From Stenotrophomonas lactitubi (GTDB taxonomy: Bacteria; Pseudomonadota; Gammaproteobacteria; Xanthomonadales; Xanthomonadaceae), in assembly GCF_002803515.1 (NCBI RefSeq), contig NZ_PHQX01000001.1, positions 186,001 through 250,000 on the forward strand: a DNA stretch of 64,000 bases, written 5' to 3'. Position 1 is the stretch's first letter; the number at the start of each line of letters is the position of its first letter. Of the stretch, positions 33,425 through 40,150 are shown piece after piece. Made by a program: the position numbers and the translations under genes. Under the pieces are notes generated by a model. The model was not told the origin of the DNA, did not search any database, and saw nothing but the letters and a program-made list of their open reading frames with translations.

Positions 33425-35164
33425 ATGTCCCAGGTAACGCAACCGCGTGTGCGTCGTGTGTGGGTGGTCCTTGGTGCGTCCGTCCTGTCATCGCTGCTGC
33501 TGGCCACGCCTGCGCTGGCCGGTGATGTCCAGCTCAGCGGCCTGCAGTCCGCGCCGACCCATCAGCGGTTCATCGTGAAGTACCGCGACGGCAGTGCGCC
33601 GGTGGCCAACACCACCGCACTCGCCTCTTCGCTGAAGACCGCTGCTGCCGGCATCGCCAGCAGCCAGGGCCGCGCGCTGGGCCTGCAGCAGGTCCGCAAG
33701 CTCGCTGTCGGCTCCACCGTGGTCAGGACCGACCGTGCACTGGACCAGGCCGACGCCGAACTGCTGATGCGCAAGCTCGCCGCCGACCCGAACGTGGAAT
33801 ACGTCGAAGTCGACCAGATCATGCGCCCGACGCTGACCCCGAACGACACCCGCTTCAGCGAGCAGTGGGGCTTCGGTACGTCCAACGCGTCGATCAACGT
33901 GCGCCCGGCCTGGGACAAGGCCACCGGCACCGGCGTGGTCGTGGCCGTGATCGATACCGGCATCACCAACCATGCCGACCTCAACGCCAACATCCTGCCC
34001 GGCTATGACTTCATCAGCGACGCGGCGATGGCGCGCGATGGTGGTGGCCGTGACAGCAATCCCAACGACGAGGGTGACTGGTACGGCGACAACGAGTGCC
34101 AGGCCGGTTACCCGGGCTCGAACTCCAGCTGGCATGGCACCCACGTGGCCGGCACGGTCGCTGCGGTGACCAACAACAGCACCGGCGTGGCCGGTACCGC
34201 CTTCAATGCCAAGGTCGTGCCGGTGCGCGTGCTCGGCAAGTGCGGCGGCTATACCTCCGATATCGCCGACGCTATCGTCTGGGCCTCCGGCGGCACGGTC
34301 AGCGGTGTGCCGGCCAACGCCAATCCGGCCGAGGTCATCAACCTCTCACTGGGCGGCGGCGGCAGCTGCTCGACCACCTACCAGAACGCCATCAACGGCG
34401 CGGTCGGCCGTGGCACCACCGTGGTGGTCGCTGCCGGCAACAGCAATACCAACGTGTCCTCGTCGGTTCCGGCGAACTGCCCGAACGTGATCGCGGTTGC
34501 CGCGACCACCTCGGCAGGTGCACGTGCCAGCTTCTCCAACTACGGCACCGGCATCGACATCTCCGCACCGGGCCAGGGCATCCTGTCCACCCTCAACAGC
34601 GGCACCACCACCCCGGGCAGCGCCAGCTATGCGTCCTACAACGGCACCTCGATGGCGGCGCCGCACGTGGCTGGCGTCGTTGCGCTGATGCAGTCGGTGG
34701 CACCGAGCCCGCTCAGCCCGGCGCAGGTGGAAAGCATCATCAAGAGCACGGCGCGTCCGCTGCCGGGTGCGTGCTCGGGTGGTTGCGGCGCCGGCATCAT
34801 CGACGCCGATGCCGCGGTGACAGCCGCGATCAACGGCACCACGCCCAACCCGGGTGGCACCGTGCTGCAGAACAACGTGCCGGTCACCGGCCTTGGCGCG
34901 GCCAGCGGCGCATCGCTCAGCTACACCGTCAACGTCCCGGCTGGCAGCGCGCAGCTGCGCGTGGCGATCAGCGGCGGCAGCGGTGACGCCGACCTGTACC
35001 TGCGCCAGGGCAGTGCCCCGACCGACACCGTCTACACCTGCCGCCCGTACCTGAGTGGCAACAACGAGACCTGCACCGTCAACAGCCCCGCTGCCGGCGT
35101 ATGGCACGTGCGGGTGAAGGCCTACAGCACCTTCTCGGGCGTGACCCTCAACGCCCAGTACTGA
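33425..35164 (+). CDS. Secreted subtilisin-like serine protease (S8) with PPC domain
   Basis: A 579-residue preproprotein: signal peptide to ~32 (ending LATPALA), an inhibitor I9-type propeptide (~45-135), and a catalytic domain with Asp177 (VVAVIDTGI), His237 (SSWHGTHVAGT) and Ser409 (YNGTSMAAPHVAG). The oxyanion Asn is in AAGNSNTN. A C-terminal pre-peptidase (PPC) beta-sandwich spans ~490-579 (VPAGSAQLRVAISGGSGDADLYLR). It should be secreted by the type II system and self-process. It resembles the StmPr-type extracellular proteases of S. maltophilia; which paralogue is not decided here. Confidence 0.92.
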   Translation: MSQVTQPRVRRVWVVLGASVLSSLLLATPALAGDVQLSGLQSAPTHQRFIVKYRDGSAPVANTTALASSLKTAAAGIASSQGRALGLQQVRKLAVGSTVVRTDRALDQADAELLMRKLAADPNVEYVEVDQIMRPTLTPNDTRFSEQWGFGTSNASINVRPAWDKATGTGVVVAVIDTGITNHADLNANILPGYDFISDAAMARDGGGRDSNPNDEGDWYGDNECQAGYPGSNSSWHGTHVAGTVAAVTNNSTGVAGTAFNAKVVPVRVLGKCGGYTSDIADAIVWASGGTVSGVPANANPAEVINLSLGGGGSCSTTYQNAINGAVGRGTTVVVAAGNSNTNVSSSVPANCPNVIAVAATTSAGARASFSNYGTGIDISAPGQGILSTLNSGTTTPGSASYASYNGTSMAAPHVAGVVALMQSVAPSPLSPAQVESIIKSTARPLPGACSGGCGAGIIDADAAVTAAINGTTPNPGGTVLQNNVPVTGLGAASGASLSYTVNVPAGSAQLRVAISGGSGDADLYLRQGSAPTDTVYTCRPYLSGNNETCTVNSPAAGVWHVRVKAYSTFSGVTLNAQY

Positions 35165-35189
35165 GCCCAAGCCCCTCTCCATGGGCACG

Positions 35190-35216
35190 CCCCGGCTTCG
35201 GCCGGGGTGTTTTTTT
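35190..35216 (+). terminator. Intrinsic terminator of the subtilase gene
   Basis: CCCCGGC-TTC-GGCCGGGG-type stem with a run of seven T, abutting the GTAG of the next SMAG element. Confidence 0.88.
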
Positions 35217-35274
35217 GTAGAGCCGAGCCCACGCTCGGCTATCAGAGGGCTGCCGAGCATGGGCTCGGCACTAC
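35217..35274. repeat. Inverted SMAG/REP pair, AGCCGAGC subfamily
   Basis: GTAG+AGCCGAGCCCACGCTCGGCT (35217-35240) and TGCCGAGCATGGGCTCGGCA+CTAC (35251-35274), head to head in the convergent gap between the protease and the asparaginase-like gene. Confidence 0.85.
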
Positions 35275-35281
35275 AAATCCC

Positions 35282-35770
35282 TCAAACCGACTCGAACCGG
35301 TTCGCCGCCACGTTCTTGCGCACATGCTGCGGATCGAAGATCCGGCCATTCATCGCGATGAACACCCCCGCCGGCAGCGACTGCACCGCACCGATCGCAC
35401 AGCCGATGTTGAACTCCGCATCCGAACCACGGAAACGCGCCGGGCTCAGCGCACCGGTCATCACGATGGTCTTGTCGGGGATCGTCGCCAGCACCTTGCC
35501 GGTCTGCACCATCGAATCGGTGCCGTGGGTCACCAGCACGTGGCGGGTGGGCTGCGCAGCGATCGTCGCGCGGATCAGCTCACGATCGTCGTCGTTGATG
35601 TGCAGCGAATCCTTGCGCAGGATCGGAATCACGTTGAACCGGAACGTGACCCCCAGTTCGCGCAGGATCATGCCGATCTGCGGGTCGCCGATCTGGTAGT
35701 CCGACTTGTCGTCGAAATAGATCTTGTCGATCGTGCCACCGGTGGTGACGACCAGGAGCTCTTCCATCAT
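35282..35770 (-). CDS. Short asparaginase-domain protein
   Basis: A 162-residue protein equal to the N-terminal half of type I/II L-asparaginases. The first catalytic Thr motif is LLVVTTGGTIDKIYFD (~5-20) and the second, TDS, is in VLVTHGTDSMVQTGKVLA (~88-105). The KTIVMTGALSPARFRGSDAEFN block contains the expected region after it. The C-terminal domain, which completes the active site across subunits in classical enzymes (~330 residues), is absent. The ATG at 35770 or 35767 is the start. Whether it hydrolyses asparagine is uncertain. Confidence 0.75.
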   Translation of the reverse strand: MMEELLVVTTGGTIDKIYFDDKSDYQIGDPQIGMILRELGVTFRFNVIPILRKDSLHINDDDRELIRATIAAQPTRHVLVTHGTDSMVQTGKVLATIPDKTIVMTGALSPARFRGSDAEFNIGCAIGAVQSLPAGVFIAMNGRIFDPQHVRKNVAANRFESV

Positions 35771-35846
35771 GTGCATGCGCGAAACCAAGGCAGGTACAGC
35801 GGCGCGGGGCCGGGAACGCAGATGATACGGCCCGCCGGGCGCAGCG

Positions 35847-36182
35847 TCAGCGCCGCGGACCGAAACGGGCGCGCAGGCCGGGCAGGCTGGCCGAGAAGAT
35901 CACCAGCAGCGCCAGCGCGATCTCGATCAGCGCCAGCCAGCGGGTCTCGGGATGGCTCCAGGCGCTCATCACGCCGTGGCTGAACCAGCCCAGGGCCAGC
36001 ACCGCCGCCCAGAACCCGGCCTTGCGCCAGCCCAGCCGCAGGGCGATGGCCAGCGCCAGCGGTGGCGCGGTGAACACCAGCTGGGTGGCCAGCCAGTGCC
36101 TGTCGTTGATGAACCAGCCGGCAAACAGCGCCGCCAACCCCATCAAGGCCAGCAGCAGCACGGTGCGCGGCGCGGCGCTCAT
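35847..36182 (-). CDS. DUF2069 integral membrane protein
   Basis: A 111-residue protein with four membrane helices. The pattern LLALMGLAALFAGWFI, PPLALAIALRLGWRKAGFWAAVLALGWFSHGVMSAW fits DUF2069, including the conserved FSHGVMxAW-like stretch. It overlaps wrbA by four bases and is followed 76 bp later by the asparaginase-like gene. Function unknown. Confidence 0.75.
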   Translation of the reverse strand: MSAAPRTVLLLALMGLAALFAGWFINDRHWLATQLVFTAPPLALAIALRLGWRKAGFWAAVLALGWFSHGVMSAWSHPETRWLALIEIALALLVIFSASLPGLRARFGPRR

Positions 36183-36772
36183 CGTGCCAGCCGCTGCGCG
36201 ATGTCGGCCACGCGCCGGCCCAGCGCCCGTGCCAGAACCGCCTCATCGTCGGTCGGTTGCGGGTCGTCGGCGGCACCGGCCACGTGGCTGGCGCCATACG
36301 GCGTGCCGCCACTGGTGGTGTGGCTCAGCGCCGGCTCGGTGAACGGAATGCCGACGATCAGGCAGCCGTGGTGCAGCAGCGGCACCTGCATCGACAGCAG
36401 GGTCGACTCCTGGCCGCCATGCATCGACGCGGTGGACGTAAACACCCCGGCCGGCTTGCCCGCCAGCGTGCCGTTCACCCATTCGGCGCCGAGCCCGTCG
36501 AGGAAATGCTTGACCGGCGCGGCCATGTTGCCGAAACGGGTGGGGCTGCCCAGCAGCAGTCCCTGGCACTCCACCAGGTCCTGCACGCTTACATACGGCG
36601 CGCCATCGTCCGGCACCGGGGGCTGCGCGGTCTGGGTGACGGCAGCCACCGGCGGCACCGTGCGCAGCCGCGCCGCCATGCCCGGCACCTCGCCGATGCC
36701 GCGCGCGATCTGGCGCGCCAGCCGTGCCACCGAACCGCCGCGGCTGTAGTACAGCACCAGGATTTCGCCCAT
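36179..36772 (-). CDS. wrbA: NAD(P)H:quinone oxidoreductase WrbA
   Basis: A 197-residue flavodoxin-like enzyme. The FMN-phosphate loop is ILVLYYSRGGSVARLA (~4-19), the FMN ring contacts are GSPTRFGNMAAPVKHFLDG (~75-93) and FTSTASMHGGQESTLLSM (~112-129), and TPYGASHVAG follows. It reduces quinones by two electrons. First gene of a wrbA-DUF2069(-asparaginase) unit and divergent from the YihY gene, sharing a 77-bp promoter gap. Confidence 0.92.
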   Translation of the reverse strand: MGEILVLYYSRGGSVARLARQIARGIGEVPGMAARLRTVPPVAAVTQTAQPPVPDDGAPYVSVQDLVECQGLLLGSPTRFGNMAAPVKHFLDGLGAEWVNGTLAGKPAGVFTSTASMHGGQESTLLSMQVPLLHHGCLIVGIPFTEPALSHTTSGGTPYGASHVAGAADDPQPTDDEAVLARALGRRVADIAQRLAR

Positions 36773-36849
36773 CGCGCCCAGCTCTCCTCATCGTGTGGAC
36801 GCCAGTATGGCTATCCTGCACCGATTCCGCATCGGGTACCCTTTCGCCG

Positions 36850-38124
36850 ATGGAACCTTTGGATACGCTCAATTTGTGGATGGAGCGCGCGCGGGATCGC
36901 GCACGCGCCGCCAGCTTCGGCCGCTTCCTGTGGCGCCGCTTCCTCGACGACCGCCTGTTCCAGGCGGCCGCCGCGCTGGCCTACACCACGGTGTTCGCGC
37001 TGGTGCCGTTGGCGATCGTGGTGTTCGGCGTACTCTCGGCCTTCCCGGTGTTCGACCGCTGGAGCGACCAGCTCAGCGACTACGTCTTCTCCAACTTCGT
37101 GCCCAATGCCGCGCGCGCCGCCGAGGGCTACCTGCGGCAGTTCTCGGCCAGCGCAGGCCAGCTCACGGCCGCCGGCTTCATCGCCCTGGTCATCTCGCTG
37201 CTGATCACCCTCAACAGTGTTGAAGAGACCTTCAACCAGATCTGGCGCGTCGGCAGCAGCCGGCCACGACTGACCCGCTTTCTGGTCTACTGGACGGTGC
37301 TGACCCTCGGCGCGATGCTTGCCGCCGCTTCACTGGCCGTGTCGGCGCGGGTGTTCGCGATGCCGCTGTTCGGCACGCAGGAGGGGCGCTGGCTGGCCGA
37401 TCTCGCGTTGCGGCTGGCGCCGATCCTGATCGAATTCGTCTGCATCACCCTGATGTTCCGGGTGGTGCCACACCACACCGTGAAGTGGCGCCACGCGGTT
37501 CCGGGTGCGATTCTCGCCGCGGTGATCCTGGAGCTGGTGAAGTGGGGCATCGGTGCTTACCTGGGCAGCTTCCAGTCCTACCAGAAGCTGTATGGCACGG
37601 TGGCCTTCGTGCCGATCCTGCTGCTGTGGATCTACCTGTGCTGGGTGGCCGTGCTGCTGGGCGCGTCGCTGGCATCGTCGATGGCGGCCTTCCGCTACCA
37701 GCCGGTGGAACTTCGCCTGCCGCAGGGCTACGAGTTCTATGGCCTGCTGCGCCTGCTCGGGCGCTTCCAGCACGCACGCGCCAAAGGCAGGGGTCTGGCC
37801 GACGACGAGATCCTGCGGCTGGAACCGATGCTGACCGACTCGCTGCTGCAGGACCTGGCCTGCAACCTGGAGGGCATCGGCCTGCTGCGCCGTGATGAGC
37901 GCGGGGAATGGCTGCTGGCCCGTGACCTGGACCAGGTCAGCCTGGGCGATCTGTACGAATGCACGCAGCTGCGCATTCCGGTGGCCGAACAACACCTGCC
38001 TTACCGCGATGACAGCCTTGGCCGGGCCGCATTGGCCGCGCTGGATGAGTTGCGCCTGCCGCTGCGTGAACGCCTCAAGCGTCGCGTCAGCGACATCTAC
38101 CCTGATTCTGGAGACGCCCCATGA
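36850..38124 (+). CDS. YihY/UPF0761 family inner membrane protein
   Basis: A 424-residue protein with six membrane helices in the first ~280 residues. It has the family's FLDDRLFQAAAALAYTTVFALVPLAIVVFGVLSAFP, SVEETFNQIWRVGSSRP and the GSFQSYQKLYGTVAFVPILLLWIYLCW signatures. The C-terminal ~140 residues are cytoplasmic with a winged-helix look. The family was once mislabelled ribonuclease BN; its true role is unclear. It overlaps the TlpA-like gene by four bases (ATGA). ATG 36850 starts the conserved region. Confidence 0.87.
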   Translation: MEPLDTLNLWMERARDRARAASFGRFLWRRFLDDRLFQAAAALAYTTVFALVPLAIVVFGVLSAFPVFDRWSDQLSDYVFSNFVPNAARAAEGYLRQFSASAGQLTAAGFIALVISLLITLNSVEETFNQIWRVGSSRPRLTRFLVYWTVLTLGAMLAAASLAVSARVFAMPLFGTQEGRWLADLALRLAPILIEFVCITLMFRVVPHHTVKWRHAVPGAILAAVILELVKWGIGAYLGSFQSYQKLYGTVAFVPILLLWIYLCWVAVLLGASLASSMAAFRYQPVELRLPQGYEFYGLLRLLGRFQHARAKGRGLADDEILRLEPMLTDSLLQDLACNLEGIGLLRRDERGEWLLARDLDQVSLGDLYECTQLRIPVAEQHLPYRDDSLGRAALAALDELRLPLRERLKRRVSDIYPDSGDAP

Positions 38125-38684
38125 CCTGCAAGACCCCGTTGCTGCTGGCTGCGCTGCTGGCCCTGGCCGCCTGCAAACCCGCGCAGGAGCCGACCCCGGC
38201 CAGCAGCCAGCCGCCCGCGCAGGCACCGACCCCGGCCGCGCCGGCGCCGGTGGAGGACACGCCCGCCGAGCGTGTCACTGCCGAGTTCCCGACGCTGAAG
38301 ATGAAGGCGGTCGATGGCAGCGATTACGACCTGGCCGCACATCGCGGCAAGTGGGTGGTGGTGAACTTCTGGGCGACCTGGTGTGCACCCTGCCGCAAGG
38401 AAATGCCCGAGCTGTCGGCATTGCATGCCATGCGCAGCAACATCGAAGTGGTTGGCCTGGCCTACGAGGACATCGAGGCGCCGGAGATGCAGTCGTTCCT
38501 GACCAAGCATCCGGTGACCTATCCGATCGTGATCGTCGATCCGTTCGATCCGCCGGCCGACTTCGCCACCCCGCGCGGCCTGCCGCTGACCCACCTGATC
38601 GATCCGCAGGGCAAGCTGGCCCACAGCTTCCTGGGCCCGGTCACCGCCGCCGACATCGAACAGCAGATCGCGGCTGCCAAGTAA
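38121..38684 (+). CDS. TlpA-like thioredoxin-fold lipoprotein
   Basis: A 187-residue lipoprotein. The lipobox LALAAC puts the lipidated Cys at ~17, followed by a Pro/Ala-rich spacer (~20-50) and a thioredoxin domain with the redox motif WCAPC in VVNFWATWCAPCRKEMPEL (~85). GLPLTHLIDPQGKL carries the cis-Pro-like segment. It probably reduces periplasmic disulfides, for example during cytochrome c maturation. The preceding YihY gene overlaps it. Confidence 0.85.
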   Translation: MTCKTPLLLAALLALAACKPAQEPTPASSQPPAQAPTPAAPAPVEDTPAERVTAEFPTLKMKAVDGSDYDLAAHRGKWVVVNFWATWCAPCRKEMPELSALHAMRSNIEVVGLAYEDIEAPEMQSFLTKHPVTYPIVIVDPFDPPADFATPRGLPLTHLIDPQGKLAHSFLGPVTAADIEQQIAAAK

Positions 38685-38691
38685 CAGGTGG

Positions 38692-38887
38692 GTCGGCAGG
38701 GCTGCGCCCTGCACCTGCAGAGGCCAGAGCAACAGCCGAAGCAACAGCAGAAGCGGGTTTCCTGAGGGTAGGCGGGGTGGGTCCGGTTGCGGGGGACGCT
38801 GCAAGTACGTCCATGTAAGCTCGGTCGCGCCATCCATGGCGCTCACGCCCCCGCAACCGGACCCACCCCGCCTTCGACAGATTCTCG
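38692..38887 (+). repeat. Composite palindromic element, copy 3
   Basis: In order: the hairpin GGCAGGGC-TGC-GCCCTGC near 38695-38714, a GCAACAGCCGAA-type tandem (38729-38754), a perfect 25-bp arm (38771-38795), a 52-base loop (38796-38847), the complementary arm (38848-38872), and the tag GACAGATTCTC (38876-38886). The loop folds as TACGT-CC-ATGTA (with a G-T pair) and GCGCCAT-CC-ATGGCGC. It has the same loop length and hairpin positions as copy 1. It lies eight bases past the TlpA-like stop. Confidence 0.8.
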
Positions 38888-38922
38888 CGAACTGTCGGAA
38901 TGGCATGGTCTGCTCTTGGTGG

Positions 38923-39027
38923 GTGTCGACCTTGGTCGACACGTAGATCCACGCCATGCGTGGATGCTCTTCGTTCAATTGTCGAAATATTCGATTTCAG
39001 TGGAGATTCATTCACGCATAGCGTGAA
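38923..39027. repeat. SMAG/REP palindromes between composite copies 3 and 4
   Basis: GTGTCGACCTTGGTCGACAC (38923-38942) abuts GTAG+ATCCACGCCATGCGTGGAT (38943-38965), and a degenerate ATTCACGC-ATA-GCGTGAAT follows at 39008-39027 without a GTAG. With the two flanking composite elements they fill the 637-bp convergent gap, in which no gene is visible. Confidence 0.75.
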
Positions 39028-39040
39028 TCCATCAGCCACC

Positions 39041-39316
39041 GGAAATCTGTCGAAGGTGGAGCGGTGTCGGATTGCGGGGTGTCAGCCGCATGGGCTCGAG
39101 GCATGCCTCGGGCGGGTTGGGCAGGACGCCCAACCCCGGTCTTGCCGTGTGCGCAGGATCGCGCACACGAGCAAGCGGCTGCCAAGCCTACAAGGACGTA
39201 CTTGCGGCGTCCCCGCAATCCGACACCGCCCCGCCATCCCACGGAATGCCGCTTCGGCCGTTGCTTCGGCTGTTGCCGTTGCCTGTAGCAGGTGCAGGGC
39301 CGCACGCCCTGCCGAC
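39041..39316 (-). repeat. Composite palindromic element, copy 4 (inverted, expanded)
   Basis: Minus strand order: hairpin GGCAGGGC-GTGCG-GCCCTGC (39313-39294), GCAACGGC/GAAGC tandem, a 25-base arm (39235-39211), a 131-base loop, the partner arm (39079-39055, two mismatches) and the tag GACAGATTTCC (39051-39041). The loop starts like copies 1-3 (ACGCCGCAAGTACGTCC), but its second hairpin AGCCGC/GCGGCT is opened by about 80 bases holding three further hairpins (GTGTGCGC, GGTTGGGC and CGAGGCAT types). It ends six bases before the ppk2 stop. Confidence 0.75.
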
Positions 39317-39321
39317 CACCC

Positions 39322-40104
39322 CTACTCCTTGACCGGAAAATCCTCGATCGGCTTCAGCACGTCGTAGTGCTCGCGATGCAGCTTGCCCTTCAGCTTCGGC
39401 AGCTCCGGCAGCGGCGCATCCACCCGCGTGTCCGGCAGCCGGTCCAGCAGGTTGCGGGCCAGGGTCAGGCGGCCCAGCCGCTGGTCGTTGAAATCCACCA
39501 GCGTCCACGGCGCACCGTCGCGATGGGTGGCGCGCAGCATTGCCTCGCGCGCTTCGGTGTATGCGCTGTACTTGCTGCGTGACTTCAGATCCACCGGCGA
39601 CAGCTTCCAGCCTTTCAGTGGATCGACATGGCGTTCGGCAAAGCGCTTTTCCTGCTGCTCCTGGTCCACGCACAACCAGTACTTGAACAGCAGGATGCCG
39701 TCATCCACCAGCAGCTGTTCGAACACCGGTGCCTGACGAAGGAACTGCTGGTACTCGGTCTCGCTGCAGTAGCCCATCACCCGTTCAACGCCGGCGCGGT
39801 TGTACCAGCTGCGGTCCATCAGCACGATCTCGCCGGCAGCCGGAAGATGCGAGGCGTAGCGCTGGAAGTACCACTGCGTGGCTTCGCGGTCGGTGGGTTT
39901 GGGCAGCGCCACCACCCTGCATTGGCGTGGGTTGAGGTGCTCGCTGATGGTCTGGATCGCGCTACCCTTGCCGGCGGTATCGCGTCCTTCGAACAGCACC
40001 AGCAGGCGTTGCCCGCTGTGCTGCACCCAGCGCGCCATCGCAGCCAGTTCCAGCTGCAGCGGCTGCAGCAGTTCGTCGTATTCCTTGCGCTTGAGCTTGG
40101 CCAT
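39322..40104 (-). CDS. ppk2: Polyphosphate kinase 2 (PPK2 family)
   Basis: A 260-residue class I-type PPK2 that phosphorylates nucleoside diphosphates with polyphosphate, or the reverse. Walker A is FEGRDTAGKGSAIQTI (~40-55) and the Walker B/lid region is IVLMDRSWYNRAGVERVMG (~103-121). FAERHVDPLKGWKLSPVD and the LVDFNDQRLGRL block complete the fold. Start ATG 40104 (MAKLKRKEYDELL); an ATG two codons upstream is possible. It follows the ogt-like gene on the same strand by 46 bp. Confidence 0.9.
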   Translation of the reverse strand: MAKLKRKEYDELLQPLQLELAAMARWVQHSGQRLLVLFEGRDTAGKGSAIQTISEHLNPRQCRVVALPKPTDREATQWYFQRYASHLPAAGEIVLMDRSWYNRAGVERVMGYCSETEYQQFLRQAPVFEQLLVDDGILLFKYWLCVDQEQQEKRFAERHVDPLKGWKLSPVDLKSRSKYSAYTEAREAMLRATHRDGAPWTLVDFNDQRLGRLTLARNLLDRLPDTRVDAPLPELPKLKGKLHREHYDVLKPIEDFPVKE

Positions 40105-40150
40105 CGTCATACCACGCGGGAAGGAAGCCCGAGCGTAGCGCAGGGCGATG

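Noticed and set aside
35282-35770. The asparaginase-like gene as a pseudogene
   Set aside because: The frame is intact with both Thr motifs, and the next bases are regular REP and terminator elements, without decayed coding sequence.
9713-39316. Integron attC sites as an explanation for the long palindromes
   Set aside because: No GTTRRRY/RYYYAAC core pairs or extrahelical bases are visible, the arms are nearly perfect, the copies do not follow a cassette-like gene series, and no integrase gene is present.
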